Assembly (NCBI GenBank): GCA_964442135.1
Contig: CAYTYN010000037.1
Coordinates: 1-14,547 of the forward strand
Length of the DNA stretch: 14,547 nt
Origin: Avanaerovorax sp964442135
GTDB taxonomy: Bacteria > Bacillota > Clostridia > Peptostreptococcales > Anaerovoracaceae
Direction: 5' to 3'
Below, piece after piece: positions 8,422-14,255 of the stretch. Under the pieces are notes generated by a model. The model saw only the letters and a list, made by a program, of their open reading frames with translations. It searched no databases and was not told the DNA's origin. The first letter of the stretch is position 1. Each line of letters begins with the position of its first letter. The position numbers and the translations under genes are program-made.

Positions 8422-9129
8422 ATGGAAGGATTGCAACTGGTTATGACTATAACCGACCGTCACAAGGCGGACAGGGTCGTGCGTATTTTCAGGGAAAATA
8501 ACGTTTTCACTACTGACGTAACCCTGGGAACCGGAACAGCCTCGAAGGAGCTCCTGGATTATCTGTATCTGACGCCTTCTGAAAAAACAGTCGTCATCGG
8601 CATTATTACAGATTCAGGGGTCGTACAGCTCTTTAAGGACTTCAGGCATAAGATGTATATCGACGTTCCGGGAAATGGGATAGTAGTTTCTGCTCCTCTG
8701 TCAAGCGTGGGCGGAAAGAGGAGCTTCGAGTATATCATTGACGGACAGACGTTAGGCACTGTTGATATGGTGCCGTCCATATTTTCGGAAAGAGAGAAAA
8801 AAATGGCAGCGAATTCTGATTTCGAATTGCTCTTCGTCATAGCCAACGAAGGGTATACGGATATGATAATGGATGCGGCGAGGAGCGCGGGAGCGTCCGG
8901 AGGCACGGTTATAAAGGCTAAAGGTACCGGAGCCGAATATACGGAGAAGTTCTTCGGCTTTTCCATCGCCACAGAGAAGGAAATACATCTGATCGTGGTG
9001 CCGGTTAACGACAGGAACGCCATAATGAAAACCATAATGGAGAAGGCCGGCCTCGATTCTAAGGCTCAGTCTATAGTGTTTTCACTTCCTTTGAGCCACG
9101 CCATAGGTCTGTGGAAGCCTGAGCAATAG
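8422..9129 (+). CDS. Tandem PII-like signalling protein
   Basis: A 235-residue cytoplasmic protein made of two PII-type (GlnB-like) ferredoxin-fold domains, about 1-105 and 130-235. Ordinary PII proteins are about 112 residues and trimeric, and bind ATP/ADP and 2-oxoglutarate to control ammonium transporters and other targets. The second domain has the recognisable GASGGTVIKAKGTGAE segment (157-172) followed by EKEIHLIVVPV. The first has TTDVTLGTGTASKELLDYL (30-46) followed by EKTVVIGIITD. The T-loop region in both is short and lacks the canonical uridylylation tyrosine context, so classical GlnD control is unlikely. The start is ATG 8422 with GGGGAGGT (8411-8418), 11 bases after the DUF1538 stop, so it is probably translationally coupled. 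The obvious inference is that it senses a metabolite and gates that membrane protein. Confidence 0.82.
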   Translation: MEGLQLVMTITDRHKADRVVRIFRENNVFTTDVTLGTGTASKELLDYLYLTPSEKTVVIGIITDSGVVQLFKDFRHKMYIDVPGNGIVVSAPLSSVGGKRSFEYIIDGQTLGTVDMVPSIFSEREKKMAANSDFELLFVIANEGYTDMIMDAARSAGASGGTVIKAKGTGAEYTEKFFGFSIATEKEIHLIVVPVNDRNAIMKTIMEKAGLDSKAQSIVFSLPLSHAIGLWKPEQ

Positions 9130-9132
9130 TAA

Positions 9133-9161
9133 TTGCAATTGTTCCCGGGATGGTGTATACT
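9133..9161 (+). promoter_or_regulatory. yebC promoter
   Basis: TTGCAA (9133-9138), a 17-base spacer and TATACT (9156-9161), immediately after the PII-like gene. Start of transcription would be near 9168, giving a leader of about 42 bases that contains the AGGAGGTG ribosome site. Confidence 0.5.
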
Positions 9162-9209
9162 TTTACGATCGCCGGAAATTAAAAATTATACAGAACAGGA
9201 GGTGTCTTG

Positions 9210-9935
9210 ATGGGTAGACACGGTACAATCGCAGGAAGAAAAGCTGCTCAGGACTCTAAGAGAGCTGCCATGTTCACCAAATATGCCAAGGCCATAACCG
9301 TAGCGGCGAAGGACGGCGGAGACCCTGAATATAACGCCGGTCTGAGAGTTGCCATAGAAAAGGCTAAAGCGATCAGCATGCCTAATGATAACATCCAGCG
9401 AGCCATAAAAAAGGGTACAGGCGAACTGGAAGGCGTATCCTACGAAGAGCTTTCCTTCGAGGGATACGGTGCAGGCGGAGTCGCCGTCATCGTAGACTGC
9501 CTTACGGATAACAGCAACAGGACTACGTCATTTGTACGATCTACATTCGATAAGCACGGAGGGAACCTAGGTACCAACGGCTGTGTATCCTACATGTTTT
9601 CCAGAAAGGGAGTCATCCTGATCGAAAAGACTGAGGACATAGACGAAGACCGGCTCATGGAAACGGCACTGGAGGCAGGGGCTGACGATATGATAACTCA
9701 CGACGATAGCTATGAGATACAGACTGAACCGTCTGCTTATCCTGACGTTCATAAGATCCTTACTGACGCGGGATACCAGCCGGCGGAGTCTGATATCGAG
9801 TATGTTCCTTCGGTGGAAGCCACTCCGGGAGAAGAGGATATAAAGAAGCTGAGAAAGATGATAGACCTTTTCGAGGACAATGACGACGTACAGAAGGTTC
9901 ACACGAACTGTGCTGTCGACCTTTACGCTGAGTGA
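9210..9935 (+). CDS. yebC: YebC/TACO1 family translation factor
   Basis: A 241-residue protein of the widespread YebC/PmpR/TACO1 family. It was long annotated as a DNA-binding regulator; bacterial and mitochondrial members are now linked to relief of ribosome stalling at proline-rich sequences. The N-terminal MGRHGTIAGRKAAQDSKRAA is the family hallmark, followed by AITVAAKDGGDPEYNAGLRVAIEKAKAISMPNDNIQRAIKKGTG and the domain with GYGAGGVAVIVDCLTDN and GGNLGTNGCVSYMF. Full length. ATG 9210 is chosen over the adjoining TTG at 9207 because AGGAGGTG (9197-9204) is then five bases away and the protein begins with the standard MGRHG. It has its own promoter and is followed by a hairpin, so it is probably monocistronic. 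Confidence 0.96.
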   Translation: MGRHGTIAGRKAAQDSKRAAMFTKYAKAITVAAKDGGDPEYNAGLRVAIEKAKAISMPNDNIQRAIKKGTGELEGVSYEELSFEGYGAGGVAVIVDCLTDNSNRTTSFVRSTFDKHGGNLGTNGCVSYMFSRKGVILIEKTEDIDEDRLMETALEAGADDMITHDDSYEIQTEPSAYPDVHKILTDAGYQPAESDIEYVPSVEATPGEEDIKKLRKMIDLFEDNDDVQKVHTNCAVDLYAE

Positions 9936-9938
9936 TCT

Positions 9939-9985
9939 CAGGGCTGCGCCTGTGCGGAAAAACGTGTAGCGCAAAGCCTGATTTT
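9939..9985 (+). terminator. yebC terminator
   Basis: An extended hairpin begins four bases after the yebC stop. CAGG-GCT-GCGC on the left arm (from 9939) pairs with GCGC-AAAGC-CTG on the right arm (ending 9980) with small bulges, and the CTGTGCG/CGTGTAG top part pairs through G-U. A short T-run (ATTTTGT) follows. The T-tract is weak, so some read-through is possible. Confidence 0.5.
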
Positions 9986-9989
9986 GTAT

Positions 9990-9995
9990 TATAAT
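9990..9995 (+). promoter_or_regulatory. -10 box of the 6S RNA promoter
   Basis: A perfect TATAAT seven bases before 10002, the base where the closing stem of the 6S RNA begins. No good -35 is visible at 17 bases (TAGCGC at 9967-9972), and the -35 region overlaps the yebC terminator hairpin. The position relative to the RNA is the main support. Confidence 0.5.
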
Positions 9996-10001
9996 GTACT
10001 T

Positions 10002-10183
10002 GCCTGGGACTTGCGTTGGGGCTTCATAATTGAACCTACATTACTCTTATGGGAATCCGGAGTCCGTCATCTGTTATGTCATGCCGCCTTTGTCTTGCGG
10101 AAGACAGAGAAATGAAGGCAGGGTACCCACCTATCTAACGATAGGGCGTCAATTATTCCTCGACGGAGCTTCCGGGTTTTTTT
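10002..10183 (+). ncRNA. ssrS: 6S RNA (RNA polymerase-binding regulator)
   Basis: About 180 nt with the architecture of 6S RNA, which mimics an open promoter and sequesters housekeeping RNA polymerase. A closing stem of 19 positions joins CCTGGGACTTGCGTTGGGG (10003-10021) to CCTCGACGGAGCTTCCGGG (10158-10176) with only two mismatches, counting G-U pairs. An inner stem ATAATTGA/TCAATTAT (10026-10033 with 10149-10156) follows, then a large unpaired central region. On its 3' side is a small hairpin, CCTATC-TAAC-GATAGG (10130-10145). The apical hairpin is CTTTGTCTT-GCGG-AAGACAGAG (10088-10109). Seven T (10177-10183) end the transcript. The -10 at 9990-9995 predicts the 5' end exactly. The identification rests on structure and length; I did not match it to a covariance model. 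Any upstream extension of the pgsA reading frame into this RNA is artefactual. Confidence 0.82.
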
Positions 10184-10197
10184 CGGAGACACGAGAT

Positions 10198-10740
10198 ATG
10201 AATTTACCTAATAAGCTTACGGTCTTGCGGGTGGCGGCAGTGCCGTTTTTCATAGTATGCTACATGGGGGAGCACTATGTCCCTGCATTTATAATATTCA
10301 TTGCCGCTTCTTTTACAGATATGCTGGATGGCAGGATTGCGAGAAAATATGACCTGGTGACCAATTTCGGCAAGATCATGGATCCTCTGGCCGATAAGGT
10401 CCTGGTGTATTCCGCCTTTTGTCTGATGGTGGAGGAGGGGATCGTTCCCGCATGGATGCTGATAATCATCCTCGCCAGAGAATTTGCCATAGCCGGCATG
10501 AGGTCTGTGGCAGCGGCGGAGGGAATAGTCATCGCGGCCGGAATGAGCGGCAAGATAAAGACCGTATTACAGATGATCGCCGTACCTCTTTTGCTCCTGA
10601 CGTCTTCTCTTGCCCATACTTCAGTCTACGACGGGTTCAATATGGCAGGCCGGATATTCCTGTGGGCGTCTCTGGTGATGACTGTCTACTCAGGAGCAGA
10701 ATATATATATAAAAATAAATCGGTTTTTTCGATGAAATAG
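10198..10740 (+). CDS. pgsA: CDP-diacylglycerol--glycerol-3-phosphate 3-phosphatidyltransferase
   Basis: A 180-residue membrane enzyme that condenses CDP-diacylglycerol with glycerol-3-phosphate to give phosphatidylglycerol phosphate, the committed step to phosphatidylglycerol and cardiolipin. The complete CDP-alcohol phosphotransferase motif D-x2-DG-x2-AR-x8-G-x3-D-x3-D is present with D41, D44, G45, A48, R49, G58, D62 and D66. Several hydrophobic segments follow. The N-terminus MNLPNKLTVLR is typical, and ATG 10198 has GGAGA (10185-10189) upstream. The reading frame is open for a further 56 codons to a TTG at 10030, but that part is the 6S RNA. Only 14 bases separate the T-run of 6S RNA from the start codon, so expression must come from read-through or a distant promoter. 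cinA follows 54 bases after the stop. Confidence 0.95.
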   Translation: MNLPNKLTVLRVAAVPFFIVCYMGEHYVPAFIIFIAASFTDMLDGRIARKYDLVTNFGKIMDPLADKVLVYSAFCLMVEEGIVPAWMLIIILAREFAIAGMRSVAAAEGIVIAAGMSGKIKTVLQMIAVPLLLLTSSLAHTSVYDGFNMAGRIFLWASLVMTVYSGAEYIYKNKSVFSMK

Positions 10741-10794
10741 TTTTAAGTGCGCGGAGGTTATCAATGGCTTTCGCGCATTTTGCGAGGTGGAGAA

Positions 10795-12024
10795 ATGAAA
10801 GCAGCGATTCTAAGCGTCGGAACGGAGATCCTCTTCGGACAGATTGTAAACACCAATACGGTTTTCCTGTCCGGAGAGCTGAACGCTCTGGGGATAGATG
10901 TAATGTATCACTATACGACGGGAGATAATTCCGAAAGACTGGCCGACATGCTGAAAATGGCTTTTAGGGACTGCGACCTAGTCATAACTACAGGAGGTCT
11001 CGGGCCTACGGAGGATGACCTGACTAAGGAAACTGTCTGCCGGGTCATGGGAGACACTCTTGAAATGCATCAGGAAAGTCTGGACGCCCTTTACGCTATG
11101 GCTGAAAGGAGAGGCTACCACCTTACAGAGAACAACTTTAAGCAGGCGATGATGCCTGCAAAGGCCGTAGTCTTCGATAACGACGCCGGCACAGCCCCGG
11201 GATTCGCTCTAGCGGTGGATGGAAAGACGGCCGTATGCATGCCCGGCCCTCCAAGGGAAATGAACAGGATGTGGGAAAGGCGGGTAAAGCCGTATCTTAA
11301 AAGGCTCAGCGATTCGGTCATATATTACAGGATTCTGAGAACCTTCGGCATAGGAGAATCCAGGCTGGAAACGGTACTCCTGCCCCTCATAGACGGCCAG
11401 ACCGATCCTACTCTTGCCACCTATGCCAAGGAAGGGGAGTGCAGCCTCAGGATCGCCTCTAAGCGGTGTACCCTGAAGGAAGCAGAGGATGCGGTTTCAG
11501 CCATGGCTGAAAAGGTGGCGGAGCTGGCAGGTGAGTACATCTACAGCTATGACAATGAGGACCTTCATCAGGTGGTGGGAAAAAAATTGATAGAGGGGAA
11601 TATATCCATATCATGCTGCGAGTCCTGCACCGGAGGCATGTTTGCCGAGCGGCTGGTAAGGGTACAGGGAATCTCCAAGGTCTTCGACAGAGGACTGATA
11701 ACCTATACGGAGAGGTCCAAGAGGGAAGAGCTGGGCGTAAGGGCCGAAACCCTCTCCCAATACGGTGCAGAGAGCCGCGAAACTGCCCTGGAGATGGTCC
11801 GTGGCCTTTACGAAAAGACAGGGAGCAGAATCTGTGTCTCCGTTACAGGTGTTGCAGGTCCGGAGCCTATAGGCGATAAACCTGCCGGACTCATCTACAT
11901 CGCCGCGTCCTTCGACGGAAGGGAGGAGGCAAGGGTCCTGAACACGGGAAGGCCGGACAGGGAGTCCAACAGAAACGCCGCTGTGCTGAGTATGCTGGAT
12001 CTTGTAAACAAAATGCTTGGATGA
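10795..12024 (+). CDS. cinA: CinA family protein (nucleotide pyrophosphatase / NMN amidase)
   Basis: A 409-residue two-domain protein. The N-terminal molybdopterin-binding-like (MoCF) domain, about 1-170, starts MKAAILSVGTEILFGQIVNTN and carries TGGLGPTEDDLTKE (66-79); in studied homologues it acts as an ADP-ribose or CoA pyrophosphatase. The C-terminal domain, about 255-405, has the PncC nicotinamide-nucleotide amidase signature ESCTGG (276-281) and GVAGPEP with DKPAGLIYIA, which serves NAD recycling. The length is normal for the full two-domain form. ATG 10795 follows GAGGTGGA; an upstream in-frame GTG at 10747 is unlikely. A GC-rich stem (10746-10753 with 10772-10779) lies between pgsA and cinA, with a second GGAGG in its loop; it may weaken read-through. 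The link to competence is historical and the pgsA-cinA-recA order is common in Firmicutes. Confidence 0.95.
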   Translation: MKAAILSVGTEILFGQIVNTNTVFLSGELNALGIDVMYHYTTGDNSERLADMLKMAFRDCDLVITTGGLGPTEDDLTKETVCRVMGDTLEMHQESLDALYAMAERRGYHLTENNFKQAMMPAKAVVFDNDAGTAPGFALAVDGKTAVCMPGPPREMNRMWERRVKPYLKRLSDSVIYYRILRTFGIGESRLETVLLPLIDGQTDPTLATYAKEGECSLRIASKRCTLKEAEDAVSAMAEKVAELAGEYIYSYDNEDLHQVVGKKLIEGNISISCCESCTGGMFAERLVRVQGISKVFDRGLITYTERSKREELGVRAETLSQYGAESRETALEMVRGLYEKTGSRICVSVTGVAGPEPIGDKPAGLIYIAASFDGREEARVLNTGRPDRESNRNAAVLSMLDLVNKMLG

Positions 12025-12201
12025 AAGGTCATGTGCAGTTATTTCCGTTCTCATAAGGGCGGATTCCGGAAATTGTCGGGGTATTTATGCCGGAATCAAG
12101 GCTTTTAATGTCATACAAAGGGTGGGAAATGCCGCTTTTATGGCTTGCAGGCAGGTTGGCAGCACCGCTATAATTAATTTGCGAGCTGGAATAGAAAATG
12201 C

Positions 12202-12230
12202 TTGATTTCAGGTCGGTAATGGGGTATCAT
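12202..12230 (+). promoter_or_regulatory. recA promoter
   Basis: TTGATT (12202-12207), a spacer of exactly 17 bases and TATCAT (12225-12230). Transcription would begin near 12237, on the edge of the LexA box. A perfect TATAAT further upstream (12169-12174, with TTGCAG at 12145-12150 and an 18-base spacer) may be a second start. Confidence 0.65.
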
Positions 12231-12237
12231 TGAAAAA

Positions 12238-12249
12238 GAACAGATGTTC
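12238..12249 (+). promoter_or_regulatory. LexA (DinR) SOS operator of recA
   Basis: GAAC-AGAT-GTTC matches the Firmicute SOS box (GAAC-N4-GTTC) with perfect half-sites and is flanked by A-rich and T-rich sequence. It covers the predicted start of transcription, 17 bases before the recA ATG, so bound LexA would block initiation until RecA filaments trigger its self-cleavage. Confidence 0.85.
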
Positions 12250-12265
12250 ATTTTTGGAGGTAATA

Positions 12266-13372
12266 ATGGCTAAAGTTAAAATGGCGGATAATATGCCGGC
12301 TGACAGGGACGGCAGGGAAAGAGCTTTAGAAGAAGCTCTGAAGCAGATACAGAGGCAGTTCGGACAGGGCGCCATCATGAAGATGGGCGACAGCTCCGGA
12401 TTCGGAAAGATAGACGTCGTATCCACAGGATCCATCAGCTTGGATATGGCTACGGGTGTTGGCGGACTTCCCAAGGGCAGGATAATCGAAATATACGGAC
12501 CGGAATCCTCCGGTAAGACCACCTTGACCCTTCACGTGGTGGCTGAAACTCAGAAGAAGGGCGGCAAGGCCGCGTTTATAGATGCTGAGCATGCTCTCGA
12601 TCCCGTATACGCCGGAAACCTAGGCGTTAAGATGGATGAACTGGTGGTATCCCAGCCTGATAACGGGGAACAGGCACTGGAGATTTGCGATATGCTGGCC
12701 AGATCAGGAGCCCTCGATGTTATAGTCATCGACTCGGTGGCGGCACTGGTGCCTAAAGCTGAGATAATGGGAGAAATGGGTGATTCTCATGTAGGCCTTC
12801 AGGCCAGGCTCATGTCCCAAGCTCTGAGAAAGCTTACGGGAACGGTGAATAAGTCCAAGACCTGTGTGATCTTCATAAATCAGCTCAGGGAGAAGATCGG
12901 CGTAATGTTCGGTAATCCCGAGATTACCGCAGGAGGTCGCGCCCTGAAGTTCTACTCTACCATGAGGCTGGACGTGCGTAAGATGGAATCCATCAAGAGC
13001 GGAGACCAGATAATAGGCAACCATACCAAGGTAAAGATAGTAAAGAATAAGGTTGCGCCTCCGTTTAAGCAGGCTGAGTTCGACATCATGTACGGTCGGG
13101 GGATATCCAGAAGCGGAGACGTTCTGGACTGTGCTGCCATGGAGGGCATTGTAGATAAGTCTGGATCCTGGTACAGCTATAAGGGAGATCGCATCGGCCA
13201 GGGAAAGGAAAACGTTAAGAAATACCTAGAAGATAATCCTGCGATTTTACATGAGATCGAGCAGGCTGTACTGGATAAGTACTTCGGAGGCTTAGAAGAA
13301 GGATCCGCTCCTCATTCGTCAGTCATAGATTCGGACGTTAAGGCAGATGAGGACGGGGTCGTTATAGAATAA
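12266..13372 (+). CDS. recA: Recombinase RecA
   Basis: A 368-residue ATP-dependent recombinase that forms filaments on single-stranded DNA, drives strand exchange and acts as co-protease for LexA. Seen: the N-terminal helix region (LEEALKQIQRQFGQGAIMKM), Walker A GPESSGKT (78-85), catalytic glutamate in FIDAEHALDP (E108), Walker B VIVID (152-156), DNA-binding loop L1 around MGEMGDSHVGLQARLMSQ, loop L2 INQLREKIGVMFGNPE, and an acidic C-terminal tail (DSDVKADEDGVVIE). Full length with no missing residues. ATG 12266 is chosen because TGGAGG (12255-12260) is five bases upstream; the frame runs back to a TTG at 12230 that would overlap the -10 box. Transcribed from its own LexA-controlled promoter and closed by a strong terminator. 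No recX follows directly. Confidence 0.99.
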   Translation: MAKVKMADNMPADRDGRERALEEALKQIQRQFGQGAIMKMGDSSGFGKIDVVSTGSISLDMATGVGGLPKGRIIEIYGPESSGKTTLTLHVVAETQKKGGKAAFIDAEHALDPVYAGNLGVKMDELVVSQPDNGEQALEICDMLARSGALDVIVIDSVAALVPKAEIMGEMGDSHVGLQARLMSQALRKLTGTVNKSKTCVIFINQLREKIGVMFGNPEITAGGRALKFYSTMRLDVRKMESIKSGDQIIGNHTKVKIVKNKVAPPFKQAEFDIMYGRGISRSGDVLDCAAMEGIVDKSGSWYSYKGDRIGQGKENVKKYLEDNPAILHEIEQAVLDKYFGGLEEGSAPHSSVIDSDVKADEDGVVIE

Positions 13373-13394
13373 GGGATTAAGTTCCACTGTGGAG

Positions 13395-13439
13395 ACCGCG
13401 ATATGCTGTGTCGTAGAGATACAGCTTGTTGCGGTTTTT
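13395..13439 (+). terminator. recA intrinsic terminator
   Basis: ACCGCGATATGCTGT (13395-13409) pairs with ACAGCTTGTTGCGGT (13421-13435) with two G-U pairs and one mismatch. The loop is 11 bases and the 3' side runs straight into TTTTT (13435-13439). It begins 22 bases after the recA stop. Confidence 0.88.
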
Positions 13440-13467
13440 ATGCATAGGAAATGAGGATTCCGGACGG

Positions 13468-13578
13468 GGTGATTACAGGATGGAGAACGGAAGCACGACG
13501 CCGAACTTGAGTACGGTTTTGAAGGTCTTAACACCTCTTGGAAAGACTTTGTATATTGTAGATTTGAAACAGGATTGA
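13468..13578 (+). pseudogene. C-terminal remnant of an XRE/HigA-like DNA-binding protein
   Basis: The frame reads GDYRMENGSTTPNLSTVLKVL, then TPLGKTLYIVDLKQD and a TGA stop at 13576-13578. This is the characteristic tail of small XRE/HigA-type helix-turn-helix repressors: the (S/G)-x-(I/Y)-x-RMENG end of the recognition helix, a T-P-x-L-x-T turn, the helix LSTVLKVLTPLGK and a final LYIV strand. The first 50-60 residues, including most of the helix-turn-helix, are absent; upstream the sequence is the recA terminator. An ATG at 13480 could start a 32-residue peptide, but it has only a weak site (ATTACAGG) and would not fold. It is best read as what is left of a toxin-antitoxin or regulator gene. 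No toxin-like frame lies beside it. Confidence 0.6.
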
Positions 13579-13756
13579 TCATAAACATAAAGCTAACTTT
13601 TAACATTTACAATTGGCAAAACTGCAAAAAAGCTGGCTAAAATGCAAAAAATCTTTATTTTTTAACCACAAGACTTTACATCAAAAAAAAAATATGGTAG
13701 ACTGCCTCTAGTCTTTAAATTTTGTTTTTTTAAAAAATTTCATTTTCGGGAAGGGC
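13579..13756. other. AT-rich non-coding stretch
   Basis: No gene is seen. The stretch is dominated by A and T runs, including ten A at 13683-13692 and T7/A6 near 13724-13736. It holds a 20-bp tandem repeat (13615-13654) and a small hairpin AGACT-GCCTCT-AGTCT (13699-13714) followed by T-rich sequence. A promoter-like TTTACA (13675-13680) with a 17-base spacer and TGG-TAGACT (13695-13703) overlaps that hairpin. At about 13745 the composition changes abruptly to GC-rich. Confidence 0.5.
13615..13654. repeat. 20-bp imperfect tandem duplication
   Basis: Two adjacent 20-base units (13615-13634 and 13635-13654) agree at 17 positions. Each has GGC, an A-run, TGC, A6 and a final CT. They lie in non-coding AT-rich DNA. 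They could be a slippage product or a pair of binding sites. Confidence 0.65.
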
Positions 13757-14143
13757 GTGACCGTCTTGAGGATTACTGGCATCCGGGTGGGTGGACATCA
13801 CCCTGCCTCCGGTTTGTCCGTTCAAAACCGCGCTGCGGACTGTGGACGCTGTCAACGATGTGGTGGTTCGCGTTCCGGCCGACGAGGGTGCCGCGGGCTG
13901 CGGCGAGACCCGCCCATCGCCGGCGGCATCCGCGCCTCCATTCCGGCTGTCGGGCCGGCCGTAGGGCAAAAGGTCATCACCCGGGCGGATCCGGACGGCT
14001 CATCCCTGTGTTCGCAAGACCCATATACCGGCGGCCCTGTCTTTGGCGGCCTCACCATCACCATGTCGGGCGACCCCACCATCGCCATGTCGGGCGACCC
14101 CGGCGTCGGTGTGGATCATGTGCCATGCCCGGCCCGGTCGTGA
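13757..14143 (+). pseudogene. Degraded dipeptide (L-Ala-D/L-Glu) epimerase gene, N- and C-terminal ends only
   Basis: Three pieces match the enolase-superfamily dipeptide epimerases (YkfB/YcjG type), which act on cell-wall dipeptides; I recognise them from memory of the family. Frame 1 from GTG 13757 gives the first strand, LRITGIRVG. A shift near 13790 moves the homology to frame 2: VDITLPPVCPFKTALRTV, then VDAVNDVVVRVPADEGAAGCGE. A second shift near 13907 returns it to frame 1: PPIAGGIRASIPAVGPAVGQ. It then runs directly into a segment like the family C-terminus: KVITRADPDGSSLCSQDP, then YTGGPVFGGLTITMSGDP. The roughly 250 residues between, with the barrel, K-x-K base, metal ligands and second lysine, are missing. 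It cannot be an active enzyme. GGGAAGGG lies just before the GTG. The peptide-binding lipoprotein downstream fits, since such epimerases often sit with Opp/Dpp genes. Confidence 0.65.
14054..14101 (+). repeat. 24-bp tandem duplication inside the epimerase remnant
   Basis: Units 14054-14077 and 14078-14101 differ at one base (A/G at the seventh position). In frame they encode TITMSGDP and TIAMSGDP. Intact family members have this strand only once before the final PGLG segment, so the copy is a local in-frame duplication. Confidence 0.8.
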
Positions 14144-14255
14144 CCGCGATTATAATTGGTGTTCCCACCATTTATAATATATTTACCCGGACTGTTTCCG
14201 GTCCTGCTCTGCGAAGATGCAGAACGATTTCAAATTTTGAGAAAGGATGGCTATT

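Noticed and set aside
10030..10197. N-terminal extension of pgsA to a TTG at 10030
   Set aside because: The 56 extra codons lie inside the 6S RNA. PgsA proteins begin at MNLPNKLT, and a good ribosome site precedes ATG 10198.
10764..10926. Small frame starting ATG 10764 with a good GGAGG before it
   Set aside because: It runs into cinA in another frame and encodes an Arg/Ser-rich sequence with no protein-like features. The GGAGG lies in the loop of a hairpin.
13675..13703. Promoter-like TTTACA with extended -10 TAGACT
   Set aside because: It overlaps a small hairpin followed by T-rich sequence and lies in AT-rich DNA where such matches are frequent. The nearest intact gene starts over 500 bases away.
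588..13722. A 13-base AT-rich sequence near 588-600 that recurs inverted at 13710-13722
   Set aside because: A few such matches are expected by chance in a window of this size, and both copies are low-complexity.
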